DNA from: Macrotis lagotis
Taxonomy: Eukaryota > Chordata > Mammalia > Peramelemorphia > Peramelidae
Assembly (NCBI RefSeq): GCF_037893015.1
Contig: NC_133666.1
Span: 625,221,852 to 625,285,851 of the forward strand
DNA length: 64,000 bases
Direction of reading: 5' to 3'
The translations under genes and the position numbers were made by a program. Below, in pieces: positions 34,701 through 46,279 of the stretch. Every line of letters begins with the position of its first letter. The first letter of the stretch is position 1. The notes under the pieces are model-generated. The model ran no database searches, was not told the origin of the DNA, and saw only the letters and a program-made list of their open reading frames with translations.

Positions 34701-37700
34701 ATTTATTCAACCAGTACCTTCCTCAAGATGAATCCTTGCTCAGGGAGTCCTCACCTCCACTGACCACCCTTCTCCACATGACCCCTCTGGAGCTAAACCC
34801 TGATATACACACAACTGCTTCCCGACTCACTTTGCTGAAGCCATCTTTGCTCAGTGTGTCTACATTCCATGGCATATTCTTCTCCTTCTTGCGCAGTTCA
34901 TCCAGCTTTTGCTCCCAGCTCTTCTCCTCCTTCCGCAGCTGCTGGGCCTCAGCCTGGAGCCGCTGCACCTCTGCTTGGTTACCTTTGGGCTCAGCCACCT
35001 CGAGCTCCTTCAGTTTCCGCTGACATTCGGCTACCTTCCGTTTACACTCCCTGCATCCTTTGTCTAGCTCCTCCTTCTCTTTCTGAAACTGCTCCATACG
35101 CTCCACTCGTGCCTGCAGAGAGCAGTGACCACCTTAGGAGGAAGCAGGAAACAGAGCAAGACCTGGGGGAGCTGGAATTAGAAAGAAGGGCAGCTTCTGG
35201 GACTGCAAGGGCTAATCTTAGTCCTCTATCATCCAAAAATACAATTATAAAAATATTAATAACTCACATTAAGGTTTACCAAGCACTTTCCTCTGGACAA
35301 CCCTGTGAGGTGGATGGGTAGTGCAAATATTATCATGCCTGTTTTACACATGAGGAAACAGACAGTGAGCATAAGTGATTTGCATAGGGACTCATAGTTA
35401 GGAAGTATCAGTATTAGGCTCCAAAACTCATTTTCTAGACTTCAGGTCTAGTGCTTTTTCCATTTTACCATTAATATATTTTTTTCTTTTTAGGTTTTTG
35501 GGGTTAAGTGGCTTGCCCAAGGCCACACAGCCAGGTAATTATTGAGGTCACATTTGAACTCAGGTACTCCTGACTCCAGGGCTGGTGCTCTATCCACTGT
35601 GCCACCTAGCCATCCCCACATATTTTTTTATTATCAGACTCACCCTAACCCCCAAGTCAGTCCCACCCCATCCCTGGGTTAATTTGCTATGTGGAAGATT
35701 TTTCCAGATGCCTCTTTTTCTATGGCTAGCTTGGCAGACTGCTCTTTATTCCATGGGTCCAATTCTGACACCCACAGCCACCAAATCCTTACCCCTGCTA
35801 AGCTAAATAAAGACATGTACATAAATTATGTTATACGTGGACAGTCAGTGGAAGCAGTAGCATAGATCTACCTTCCCTGGAATATTATACTATGAGGTTA
35901 GAAACATGACTGACTAAAGCAGGAGATTCTGGCATGAAACTGGGTCTTGAAGCCCCCAAGCACCCAGGTCCATTCCAACAAGGACTTATCAAGAGTGGTT
36001 CTGGGGCTGCTAGGTGGCGCAGTGGACAGAGCACTGACCCTGGAGTCAGGAGGACCTGAGTTCAAATCTGGCCTCAGACACTTAATAATTACCTAGCTAT
36101 GTGGCCTTGGGCAAGCCACTTAACCCCATTGCCTTGTAAAAAAACCTAAAAAAAAAAAAGAGTGGTTCTAAGTGATGAGGAGTCACACAAAGATAAGCTA
36201 AAAGAAGAACCTGCTCCCAAGGACCTTACATTAGTGTACTAAAATGGACATTTTATTGGTCCCATACTTTCATCTGAAGGGTTGTGGACAGTAATTAGGC
36301 AAGTGCTCAGGAAGGAGAGCAGCAAATGGACCCTAGCAGTGATCCTAGGAAGTCATCTCAGGTAGGAAAAGGTATCATCCACAAAGAACTGTAGACATCC
36401 CCGAAGAAATGGACTTAGAGCTAGAAAGGTAATTAGAAATCTAGTCCTTTACAAACTCAGTTCCAGATTTAGAGCTAGAAAGAGTTAAGTCCTTTACAAA
36501 CTCGAGTCCTGGACTTAAAGCTAAAAAGGCTACTAGAGATCAGGTTCATTACAATCCGAGCTCCAGATTTAGAGCAAGCAAGGCTACTAGCTTAAGTCCT
36601 TTGCAAATTCAGTTCCAGATTTAGAGCTAGACAGAGTTAAGTCCTTTACAAACTCGAGTCCTGGACTTAAAGCTAAAAAGGCTACTAGAGATCAGGTTCA
36701 TTACAATCCGAGCTCCAGATTTAGAGCAAGCAAGGCTACTAGCTTAAGTCCTTTGCAAATTCAGTTCCAGATTTAGAGCTAGACAGAGTTAAGTCCTTTA
36801 CAAACTCGAGTCCTGGACTTAAAGCTAAAAAGGCTACTAGAGATCAGGTTCATTACAATCCGAGCTCCAGATTTAGAGCAAGCAAGGCTACTAGCTTAAG
36901 TCCTTTGCAAATTCAGTTCCAGATTTAGAGCTAGACAGAGTTAAGTCCTTTACAAACTCGAGTCCTGGACTTAAAGCTAAAAAGGCTACTAGAGATCAGG
37001 TTCATTACAATCCGAGCTCCAGATTTAGAGCAAGCAAGGCTACTAGCTTAAGTCCTTTGCAAACTCAGTTCCAGATTTAGAACTAGAAAAGCTACTAGCG
37101 CCCCTGGTCCTTTCCAAACGGAGTCCCCTCATTAAAGTAAATTAGGTCACACAGGTGACTGCCAAGCCCAGGTCTTCCAACAGAAATCCTGACGTTAGAT
37201 TTCACAGGAGAGTCAGGCTGAGGAAAGGAGTCGAAGGCAAATCTCACAGGCAGGAATGGAAATTTCTGGGCCTTCCTGGGAGGTGCCCCAAGACTCCCTG
37301 CCTGCCAGCTCCTGAAGCCTATCCACCTACATCCTGGTGACAGAGGGCTCCGGGGCTGCTCTCCGCCCTCCGGGGAGTCTGGGGATGGAGGTCGGGGGAA
37401 GCTCCCACGGGGTGGCAGGGCCCGGGTCCCGGCATCAGTTTAGAGGGGTGGGATGGGGGGGTGAAAGTTCGACTCAGCCGGGAAAGATCCCCCCGCCGGG
37501 GTCTCGCCGCCCTCGCCCCCAAGTGGCCTCGGGTTCAAAGGGCGGACTCGGGTTGGGGGAGGCCGGGAGCCGGGGCCTGGAGGGCTGCCCCCGGCTTCGC
37601 CCCGGGGGAGGTCGGATCTCGGGTCCGAGGGAGGAAGAGCGGGACGCGGGTGCGAGGGTCTCGGGGTCCGGGTTTGGGGAGAAGGGGGTCGGATCCGAGG

Positions 37701-37891
37701 TCCGGCCGGAGAGCCAGCGGGGCAGGGCGAGTCGGGGCGGCCGGGCCGGAGGAAGAAGGTGCCGGGGCAGGGTCCGGCCCCGGACGCACCTGGTGCCGCC
37801 AGCGGAAGAGGCTGGCCGTGTCGATGTTGGGGTGCGTCTCGTCTTCATCGTCCGACACCTCGATGTGGTCCCACACGCTGTAATCCACCAT
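31543..37891 (-). CDS. CDC37: CDC37, HSP90 kinase-specific co-chaperone (8 exons)
   Basis: The joined exons encode 382 residues (human 378), starting [20 protein letters not shown]. The cytosolic protein recruits client kinases to HSP90. The N-terminal kinase-binding region carries the CK2 site Ser13 in an acidic context, followed by a long coiled coil (about 35-120); the middle HSP90-binding domain and C-terminal helices follow. Exons, 5' to 3': 37891-37790, 35112-34831, 34455-34350, 33546-33431, 33090-32968, 32757-32575, 32302-32231, 31707-31543. All introns are GT..AG and lengths match human exon by exon, except for the coiled coil (PKGNQAEV insert-like change), exon 3 and the acidic tail. 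TYK2 lies downstream on the same strand, as in human. No frame break is seen. Confidence 0.97.
32231..32302 (-). CDS. CDC37: CDC37 exon 7
   Basis: Residues 305-328; [20 protein letters not shown] then MDPT. Human has EELQKCF; the first Glu is Val here, at the end of exon 6. Confidence 0.96.
32575..32757 (-). CDS. CDC37: CDC37 exon 6 (long helix)
   Basis: Residues 244-304; [20 protein letters not shown] through [20 protein letters not shown] and a final Val. The donor is read as GTG|GTATGT, which keeps the human length; a GT three bases earlier would drop one residue. Confidence 0.94.
32968..33090 (-). CDS. CDC37: CDC37 exon 5 (HSP90-binding domain)
   Basis: Residues 203-243; [20 protein letters not shown] and [13 protein letters not shown], matching human throughout. 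Confidence 0.97.
33431..33546 (-). CDS. CDC37: CDC37 exon 4 (HSP90-binding domain start)
   Basis: Residues 164-202; [20 protein letters not shown] then [19 protein letters not shown]. Human has DNVHLV where this copy has ENPHLV. Confidence 0.96.
34350..34455 (-). CDS. CDC37: CDC37 exon 3
   Basis: Residues 129-163 plus one base; [20 protein letters not shown] then [15 protein letters not shown]. Human has SMVNTKPEKTEEDSEEVREQ here. Confidence 0.96.
34831..35112 (-). CDS. CDC37: CDC37 exon 2 (coiled coil)
   Basis: Residues 35-128; [20 protein letters not shown] through [15 protein letters not shown]. Strongly charged heptad-like coiled coil. Human GGKAELE is PKGNQAEV here. Donor AAA|GTGAGT. 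Confidence 0.97.
35262..35470 (-). mobile_element. MIR/CORE-SINE relic in CDC37 intron 1
   Basis: Reversed MIR pattern: caagcactttcctctggaca, accctgtgaggtgg, ttttacacatgaggaaacag. Confidence 0.7.
35472..35617 (-). mobile_element. CORE-SINE in CDC37 intron 1
   Basis: Minus-strand copy, slightly shortened after the T-run; ends cacctagccatcccc. Confidence 0.9.
36003..36160 (+). mobile_element. CORE-SINE in CDC37 intron 1
   Basis: Full-length copy flanked by agagtggttct at 35992 and 36161. Confidence 0.94.
36408..37125. repeat. Higher-order minisatellite in CDC37 intron 1 (152-bp unit of three monomers)
   Basis: Four near-identical 152-bp units start at 36463, 36615, 36767 and 36919. Each unit holds three diverged monomers of about 45, 55 and 52 bases that share motifs such as agatttagagctag, ggctactag and aagtcctttacaaact. 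Single diverged monomers flank the array at about 36408-36462 and 37071-37125. The monomer resembles the start of old interspersed repeats elsewhere in the window (for example near 24555), so it may have been seeded by one. Confidence 0.93.
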
Positions 37892-38110
37892 CTTGGCGCC
37901 ACACCGATCCCGCCTAGCTCGGCTTCCCTGCCGCTGCGGCGCCTCCGGCCCGGCCCCAGCTAGCTCCGGCCTGGCCCAGGCCCTCCCCTTCCGCTTCCGG
38001 GGGGCCGGACCCGAGCGTTCGATGGGCCCGCCCCTCCCGCCATAACGTCACTTCCTTAGCAACGGGAACCGCCGCCGCTGGGCTCGCGTCGTAGAAGCGC
38101 GTTTAAAGAG
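37330..38110 (-). promoter_or_regulatory. CDC37: CDC37 CpG-island promoter
   Basis: A CpG-rich block covers exon 1 and its upstream side. Near 37985-38003 the gene strand reads CGGAAGCGGAAGG, a double ETS-type site, and at 38045 an ACGTCA half CRE abuts CTTCC and TTAGCAACGG (RFX X-box-like). No TATA box is seen. The start site is probably within about 100 bases of the ATG; that is inference. Confidence 0.75.
37790..37891 (-). CDS. CDC37: CDC37 exon 1 (start codon, CK2 site)
   Basis: Residues 1-34; [20 protein letters not shown]. The first 34 residues match human. Donor CAG|GTGCGT. The ATG lies inside the CpG island. Confidence 0.97.
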
Positions 38111-38318
38111 ACACACACACCTTAACCGGCAGGAACACCATCCCCTTCCGGTCCCGAGGCTCCTCCCCGGGGCTCTGATGTCCTAGGATTTGGCTGCGGC
38201 CTGTGGGGGTGGATCCTAGGTCAGCCAAAGAGAACAGAGCGCGCGAAGGAAGCGGCCATCTCTCTCTCTTCCCCTCACCCCCAGCGTCCTGTTCCCAGGG
38301 TGCCTAGAGCAACCTGGG

Positions 38319-38414
38319 ACCCGGGGGTTGTAAGCACAGGCGCATGTCCTGGCGGGAGGGTGCGGGCCCCGGGGGTTGTAAGCACAGGCGGATGTCCTGG
38401 CAGGAGAGTTCAGC
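38319..38414. repeat. Two-copy 48-bp tandem duplication upstream of CDC37
   Basis: The motif ccgggggttgtaagcacagg recurs at 38321 and 38369 with matching following bases. It lies in GC-rich DNA about 430 bases upstream of the CDC37 ATG. Confidence 0.9.
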
Positions 38415-38419
38415 CAGAG

Positions 38420-39340
38420 GTGCTCGCGGGGGTCCTGAACCCCGCCCACCATCCCCATTTTACGGAAGAGTCCAGATTGTAGCCTGGCAGCCGGGGAAAG
38501 CTCCTCCGGAAGGCACGCTGCTCTTTGGGGAAGACCTGGCACTAGAACACCTCGTCCCCTCCCTCGGTTCAGGTCTGTCCACTCAGCAGCCCTGTCCTGG
38601 TTCTGTGCCAAAGCCCCAGCCAGAGAAGTTGATGTTGCAGCTACCAGCCAGTGTGGAAAGAAGTGTATCTCAACCTCACTAAACTTTGGGGAAATGGATC
38701 TTCTTCTTTTTTTTTTTATTAAAGATTTTATTTAAGTTTTACTATTTTCCCCCTAATCTTACTTCCCTCCCAAAATGGATCTTTTTTTAAAAATCCTATT
38801 TCTGACGCCAACCTTGTGGTCCATGGGCAAGTCAGAACCTTTCCAAGCCTCAGTTTATTTATCTGTAAATTGGCTAGACTACCTACATACCTCAGTGCTG
38901 TTGGGAGGCTCAAATGAGAATGTGTGTGAAACTGCGATATTTAAAACTATGAAAAAAAATCAGTAATCCTATAGTGCTAATTTTGAAGAGTTTTTTTTAA
39001 CTAATTATAAAACTTATCTCAGTAGTGGTTCAGCATCTAGTATAAGGGATCACTCAGAAACTGAAAGTTCAAACAAAGAGTTCTTTTACTAAAAATACAC
39101 TCCCATACCTTTGGCTAGAAGGCAATTAAAAAGTTAAGGAAGTTAAAATCAGCTAAAAGCCCCATGGCAAGGAGGTTAAAAGCAGGCAACTAAAGGAGGT
39201 TCCTAGGAGCTTTCCCCCCAAATTCCTCAAAACTGTTTTCGTATCTTTGTTGTCTAAAAGGCCTACAACAGGATTTCAGGTCAATCAATCTGCAGCAAAG
39301 TTAACCCAAATTACTACAATTTCCTTGCTTATAAGAGTCC
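38420..39340. other. Upstream flank of CDC37, no gene seen
   Basis: GC-rich at the start, falling off into old MIR-like text near 38800-38900 and unassigned AT-rich DNA. Short frames in the GC-rich part are chance. Confidence 0.5.
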
Positions 39341-39345
39341 CTGAT

Positions 39346-39535
39346 AGGGGTAGCTAAGTGGTACAGTGGATAGAGCACTGGCCCTGGAATCAGGAGGATC
39401 TCAGTTCAAATCCAACCTCAGACACTTGATATTTACTAGCTTATGACTTGTGGCAAATTGAATTTCCCCACAAAAAAAAAAACAACAAACAAACAAGGCA
39501 TTTAACTTCAATGCCTTGCAAAAATAAGCAAAAAA
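39346..39535 (+). mobile_element. CORE-SINE, 3' half rearranged
   Basis: The head is normal; the 3' half holds an insertion of A-rich sequence before gccttgcaaaaataag. Confidence 0.85.
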
Positions 39536-39939
39536 AAATTATGACTCTCTTATGTTACAAGTACATATAATCCCAAATTAACAGATACAATTCTAGAAAG
39601 GAGCCAGTGATCAACTCCATGATCTCACACATCAACAAAAGGAACCCAAGGGCCCAGCAAAAAGAGGTAAATTTGATTTCATAGGTAGCTGAGAATTGGT
39701 GAGATGAAATACTTGACAAACTGCTGTTGATGGATCTTATTCAAAAGAATCCAGGAACCAAAATGGGAAAATGACATGGGTGAAAGTCTATGGAAAGAGA
39801 AATAGTAATTTTCTCATTATTGACATGTATTTTAAATTACCAAGATAGAAAAAGGAAGTAGTTGAGAAATTTGGGAAACAGATCACAAGTTTGACACAAA
39901 AGCATGATATAATAATGTTGGGGAATTCCAATTATCCAG

Positions 39940-40150
39940 GGGCTGTTGGTTGGATAGAGGGCTGTTCCAGGATTCAGGAAGACCCAGGTTCAAATCCAAT
40001 CTCAATCACTTACTGTGTGACTTTGGGAAAGTCAACTTAACTTCTGCCTTAAATATACTCATATAAAATGAGTATAACAATAGCACCTTTCTCCCAAGGC
40101 ACATTGTCTGGCACACAGTAAGCACTATATAAATGTTACCTATAATCTAG
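39940..40150 (+). mobile_element. MIR relic
   Basis: ctcaatcacttactgtgtga, then tctggcacacagtaagcact followed by atataaatgttacctat, the MIR 3' end. Confidence 0.75.
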
Positions 40151-40194
40151 GTATCTTGCCATTATGAGTTGTTTTTACCCTTAAATTTAAGCTC

Positions 40195-43150
40195 CTTGAA
40201 GAAATCCTCAATGATTGGTTCTTGTCTTTCATCATACAAGAGGACCAAAATGGTATCACTATCTTAGGGATAAGTTACAACGTGTTTGACTATGGCTGAT
40301 CACATCATGAAGGTGCAAATAGTCCATGTGAACACCTGGGGTGCCTTCTCTAAATTTATATATTTTACATTTCCTTTGAGTTGCTTCAATTCTGTCTTAG
40401 AGAGCACACCACCTTTTCTGATGAGGGTATGTCATGCTGGGCAGTCCTGTGTCAGTGTCTCCTATGCTACACAAAAAATTCTAAAGTTCTTAAGAGAATG
40501 TCTAACCCCATTGCGAGAGTTTGCCCTTTGTGAGTTCTCCATAAAGTAGTGTTTTTAGCAAGCATATATTTGGCATTTGAACAATGTGTCTAGCCCATCA
40601 TGGCTGCACTTTCTGTAGTAATGATGGAATACTAGGCAGTTTAGGTCAGAAAAGAACCTCAGTATCTTCTTCTGCCAAATGATCTTCAGAATCTTCCTAA
40701 GACAATTTAAATGAAAGCAATTCAGTTTCTTGATATGATACTGGTCGACTGTCCAGGTTTCATAGGCAATGAAGGCAACACAATGGCTCTGTAGATCTTT
40801 GGTTTGGTAGTTAGTGTAATATCACTTCTCTCCCACACTTTCTTTTGGAGCCTCCTAAAAACTTTGAGCTAGATCTGGCAATGCATATGTCAACTTTTTT
40901 TTATCAACATTTACCTCCTTGGGGGCGGCTAGGTGGCTCAGTGGATAAAGCACTGGCCTTGGAGTCAGGAGTACCTGGGTTCAAATCCAGTCTCAGACAC
41001 TTAATAATTACCTAGCTGTGTGGCCTTGGGCAAGCCACTTAACCCCATTTACCTTGCAAAAAACCTAAAAAAAATATGTACTATCCACAGTATTCAAAAC
41101 TTCTCTGTTGTAACCACTGGTTCCACATATGCATGATGTGATGCTGGCTGATGGAGCAACCTGTGTTTTTCTCGGAGTTAATTATTAGGCCAAGGTTAGG
41201 TCAAATAGCAGAGAATCAATCCATACTTTGTTGCATCTCAGCTTCACAGGCTGCATTGAGGGCACATCATCTGCAAACAGAAGATAATGCAACAATACTT
41301 CTTCCACTTTGGTCTTAGCTTGTAGCCTTTTCAAGTTGAAGAATATACCATCAGTGAGTAGCTGACCATGATGCTGTGTTCATTGTCATGAAGGCATTTG
41401 ATAACACAGATGAAAACATCATGCTGGAAAGCATGGGAACAAGGACACAGCCTTGTTTTGCTCTATTGATGGGAAAATCACAAGAGAAAAATCACAAGAG
41501 CCTTGTCTGCTATCCAGAACCCAGGCAAGTATGCCATTATGGAAGTGATATACATTACTGATGAACTTCTCTGGGCAACCAGATTTTGACCTAATTTTCC
41601 ATAAGCCCTCATGACTGATGGTATCAAAGGTCTTGGTCAAATGTACAGATGTTGTATACAGACCTCTGTTCTGCTCCAGGAATTTTTCCTGGAGTTGTTG
41701 GAAAGCAAACACATGTCAACTCTTCCTCGACCCTTTCTGAAATCACACTGGCTCTTAAGAAGGTGACCATCTTCCAGGTGAAGGATCAACCTACTAAGGA
41801 GGATTCTAGCAGGATTCTTGCCAGCAATGACTAAAAGAAAAACACCCATGTGATTTTTATTCAGTCAGTTTTTATATGGGGAATAGACCCCCCCCACCAC
41901 CTTGTCAATCTCAGCTAGAATAGAAGCACCAGATGCTTTGCCACATGAAATGAACCTAATGGCTTTCAAAACCTCTTCTTCAATTGAAACTTCAGCTTGG
42001 TATGGATTGACTTCAACCTGAAGTAAATGGTCAATGGCTTCCACATTGAATCAAGATGGTCTGTTAAGAACACTATGGAAGTGTTCAGCCCATCTCTCTA
42101 GGATCATGTCCCTATCAGTGTGTCTCCATCAGCACTAGTTTAGATGCTCAATATGTCTTTGACCCATAAATAGCCTTCAGAGCATCATAAAAAGTACTTT
42201 GGACTGTTATTCACACAAAACTGAATTTCATCTGCCTTCTTACTGAGCCAAGAATCCTACATCTCTCCAAGTTTCTCTTGTACTTAGATTTTGTTGGAAT
42301 TAAATGCTGCCTTCTTAGAATGGATGAACTATCTTGCTAGTAAATCCTATGGTGTTTTTTGTTTGTTTTTTTATTTAGCAGCTTCTGTATTTCCACATTA
42401 TTTTAATCAAACTGTTTTTTGTTGTTTTCAAGTGATATGACCTAGATGAGCAAATGCACTGCTGTACACCAAATCTCTGAAATCTGCCCACTCCTTTTCT
42501 TTTTCACTGTTGCCAGCTCTGTGTTAGCTCAAATTTTCCTCCAAGTTAGCAATAAATTACTCCCACTCAGAGAAGCACTCTAATCTAATCTAAACATTAA
42601 TTCTTCTGGTAGTCATTTTGTTTTGAGACTGCCATTTTTGTTGAAGGTGAGTATTTAATTTGGAGAGGATGAGTTTGTGATTAGTCCAGCACTCTGCACC
42701 GTACATTGCCTTCATCACTCACACATTCTGTCTCTTTTCTCCTTATAATCACAGTCTATTAGATGCTAATGTATGCTGTAAGGGTGCATTCAGGAAGTTT
42801 TATTGTGTTTAGGTAAAGGGAAGACACTGTTCATGATGAGAAGGTCATGAGATACACAAGTCGGGAATAATAAGTGGCCATTGCTGATGCTGAAATTCCA
42901 ATCCTCTAAGTATTCCCTTCCCTGTCTAGTAGCCTGGGTTTACTCTAGCATTAAAGTCATCCAGAATTTAAAGCTTGTCCTCTTTTGGAAATGATAAGGA
43001 TCTTCATTAAAACATTTTTTTTTACCTCATCAGGATTTGATGACATGGTAGAAGCATAGACACTGATGATGATGGTGTGATGTTTTCTACAAGTGGCAAT
43101 TGCATTGTCATGAGCCTATTGTTTACTCTGGTAGGAATATAAGCTTGTTT
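40195..43150 (-). mobile_element. LINE relic, RTE-like, opposite strand
   Basis: Minus-strand frames give FRKGRGRVDMCLLSNNSRKN, LTKTFDTISHEGLWKI and FHNGILAWVLDSRQGS, and the 3' part matches the copy at 2541-5280. A SINE (40920-41073) is inserted. The element may continue upstream past an L1 tail insertion (43157-43875) to about 44400, but that part is uncertain. Many frame breaks. Confidence 0.78.
40920..41073 (+). mobile_element. CORE-SINE inserted in RTE-like LINE
   Basis: Full-length plus-strand copy with little divergence. Confidence 0.93.
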
Positions 43151-43156
43151 ATTAGA

Positions 43157-43875
43157 TTAATTTTGATTACAAAACCCACCCCAGGCAATAAAAATGTGCA
43201 TATCCTTTAGTCTAACAATAACACTACTGGGTCTGTTTCCTGAAGAGATCATGAGAAAGGGTAAAAATCTCACGTGTACAAAAATATTCATAGTAGTGAC
43301 AAAAATTTGGAAATTGAGGGAATGGCCATCAATTTGGGAAATGGATAAACAAATTGTATGTATTCTTCTATAAGAAATCATGAGGGACAGGATATGAGAA
43401 AAGTTTGGAAAGACTTGCATGAATTGATGCTGACTGAAATAAGCAGAACCAGAAGAACACTATACAACATGGGATGATGATCAACCATGATAGACTTGTT
43501 CATTTCAGTAGTGCAATAATCAAAAACAATTTTAAAAAACTTGGGATGGAAAATACCATCCATATCCAGAGAAGGAACTGTGGAGTTTAAATGAAGACAA
43601 AGCTTATTATCTTCAATTTTTAAGTTATTTTATGTATTACATCCTTTTTTTCTCTCCCTAATCTCTTCCATTTGGATCTGATTCTTCTCTCACAACATGT
43701 TCATATTGATCTATGTTTAGCATGGTTATAAATATAGAGCTTATATCAGATTACTTTCTGTCAGAGGGAGGGAGAAAAATTGTAAAATTCCAAACCTTGC
43801 AAAAAAAATTGGTTAAAAACTACCATTACATGTAATTGGAAAAAAACAAATAAATAAACTATTTAAATTAAAAAA
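43157..43875 (+). mobile_element. L1 3' UTR fragment inside the RTE-like LINE
   Basis: Holds the L1 tail pattern (acaaaaatattcatagtagt, ggaaattgagggaatggcca, tccatatccagagaaggaac) and ends with an A-rich tail near 43880. Confidence 0.7.
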
Positions 43876-45010
43876 AAAAACAGACCCAAAAACCTACCCC
43901 AACTTCCTGGCACTTCCCTTCACTGCAGTGACTCCAGAAAAACATGTATCTGGCTCTGACTTCAGAAAGCTGGTCTTCATTTGCCAGCCTTGTTTCACTG
44001 AGGGTTGCTATTTGGATGTGATACCTGCTGAGTTCTCTTTGCAATAAGAGCTGTTTGTCTTTCAGATCTATTAGATCTTATGTTGTCTATGAGTATATTT
44101 ATGTACAGATTGATGGTGAGTGGAATCATCTTCAATTTGCAATGCAAATTTTTAAATTTTTTGATGCAGGATGGAATCATTGTCTGCCATGGTAATCAGG
44201 CCAGGGTTGGGTAAACAGACAATTTTTAGGGCACCTTTTCTAGCCTCTTCCTCACACCAGGAGGTGAGCAGTGTGATCCTTAATAGGCTGCTCAGACACC
44301 CAGAGGAATGCCAAATCTCACTGCTGCTTCCTGTGAGAAGATATGCCTATGACCCAGGCTGTTTATGTGAAGGGTTGTGACTACAGTTCCCAGTGTATCC
44401 ACACTTGCTGCTTTGTCACTTGCCCATAGCCACAGGAATTTGAAATAGGAATGATAAAATGGTATGGGTGATGTCTTGATTCATGTGTATAGGATTTAAA
44501 TGAAGCAAAGTTGCTCCTTCATTAGCCTTACTCTCCCTTCCAAAGACATCACAGTCTAATGACAAGATGGAGTCAAGATGACTCTAGATGCAGTGGATGA
44601 CCTTGGTGGGTTCATTGTCTAACCAAGCTCTAAGTGTTCACAGCACCTGCTTCAGCTGTCTTTGTGGCCTTTGGAATGAATTGTTCTCATTCACCCATTC
44701 CACCAGGGTAAGTCTTTATATATTTGGAATAGACACCCCCTAACTCACAGAAGTATTTGAGAACTCTTCAGAACTGCTTAATTCTTCTTTTGCTTTTGTT
44801 TGTCAGGGAGAATGACCTTTGACTTGGAAATGACAGAACAAAAATAACCAAGAAGGAGTTGATAGCCAAGATAAATAAGGATAGAGAGTGCCTAATTACC
44901 TTTAATGAACTTGTCAATTGGTCCAAATAACTGATGTTTTGGCTCCTGAAAGAAGTGGCAGTTATGATTGCTGACCTGCTGTTAGTGATATTTGAAATAG
45001 CATGGATCCT

Positions 45011-45148
45011 GCTGGAGCAACTAGGTGGTGCAGGGGCTAGAGCACTGGCCCTGGAGTCAGGAAGACCTGAGTTCCAATTAGACCTAGACAATAGTTGCTT
45101 AGCTGTGTGACCTTGGGCAAGTCACTTAACCCCTTTGCCTTGCAAAAA
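45011..45148 (+). mobile_element. CORE-SINE
   Basis: Flanked by atagcatggat at 44998 and 45152. Confidence 0.92.
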
Positions 45149-45474
45149 AAATAGCATGGATTCAGGAAGACCTCAAGATTGAACAAAGACAAATATTGTT
45201 CTAATGATACAAAAAAAAAGGGAGAAGATAACAGTCTGTAAATTATAGGCCAATGATCTTGACTCATATCTGGGAAAATTCCAAAATGAATTTTTTTCTA
45301 AAATGTGAATCCATTCTATACATTTCTAAATTAAATTTTATTTTTTCAATTAGCCAAAATCTACCTTCTCACCCTCACACCATCCTACAGTTGAGAAAGA
45401 GGGGAAAAAACGTTCTGTTATAAACTTGTAAAACAAGCTAAACAAACTTTTTTTCCATGTCTGTGTATGTGTGT

Positions 45475-45475
45475 A

Positions 45476-45512
<37 letters not shown>
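45475..45512. repeat. (TG)n microsatellite
   Basis: TG run with one early interruption inside a minus-strand L1 tail. Confidence 0.92.
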
Positions 45513-45514
<2 letters not shown>

Positions 45515-46058
45515 CTCTGAGTCTAACACCTCTCTATCAGTAGGTGGGTAGCATGTTTCATCATGAGTCCTCTGGAATCATGGTTAGTCATTACATTCAT
45601 CTGATTCCTTAATTTTTTTCAAAATTGTTTGACATATTCTTTTTCATTGCATACATAAATTGTTCTTCTGATTCTTTTCACTTCACACTTTATCAGTTCA
45701 TTGACTTCTTCCTAGGTTTCACTGAAGACATCCCTCTCATAATTTCTTTTTTTAATATTTTATATATTTATTTTTCTGACTACATGCAGTGGTAGTTTTC
45801 AACACTCTTTCTTTAACTAGGTTTTGAGTTTTACATTTTTCTCTCTCCCTCCCTTTTCTTCCCCCTCCCCTGACAGAAAGCAGCCTAATGTAACTTCTGT
45901 TTGTATAACCATATTAATCATATTGTGAAAGAAGAATCAGTTAACAGGAACAAAATTGGAGAGAGAAAAATAATACTGAAGACAGATTTTTTAAAAATTG
46001 AAGTTAATAACCTTTGATCTTCATTTAAACTCTACAGTTCCTTCTTCTTTCATAATTT

Positions 46059-46208
46059 TTTTGGGGGGTTTTTGCAAGGCAAATGGGGTTAAGGGGCTTG
46101 CCCAAGGCCACACAGCTAGGTAATTATTAAGTGTCTGAGACCGGATTTGAACCCAAGTATTCCTGACTCCAAGGCTGGCGCTTTATCCACTACGCCACCT
46201 AGCCACCC
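46059..46208 (-). mobile_element. CORE-SINE nested in L1 tails
   Basis: Flanked by cataattt at 46052 and 46210. Confidence 0.92.
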
Positions 46209-46244
46209 CCATAATTTCTTATAGTACAATAGGTCTATACAATT

Positions 46245-46248
<4 letters not shown>

Positions 46249-46277
<29 letters not shown>
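46249..46277. repeat. (CA)n microsatellite
   Basis: About 14 CA units inside a minus-strand L1 tail. Confidence 0.92.

Positions 46278-46279
<2 letters not shown>

Noticed and set aside
36408-37125. CRISPR-like array in CDC37 intron 1
   Set aside because: The genome is mammalian, and the units are contiguous diverged monomers without unique spacers, so it is a minisatellite.
37337-37963. 208- and 142-codon frames over CDC37 exon 1
   Set aside because: Antisense or shifted frames in a CpG island; the true frame here is CDC37 exon 1, which ends at 37790.
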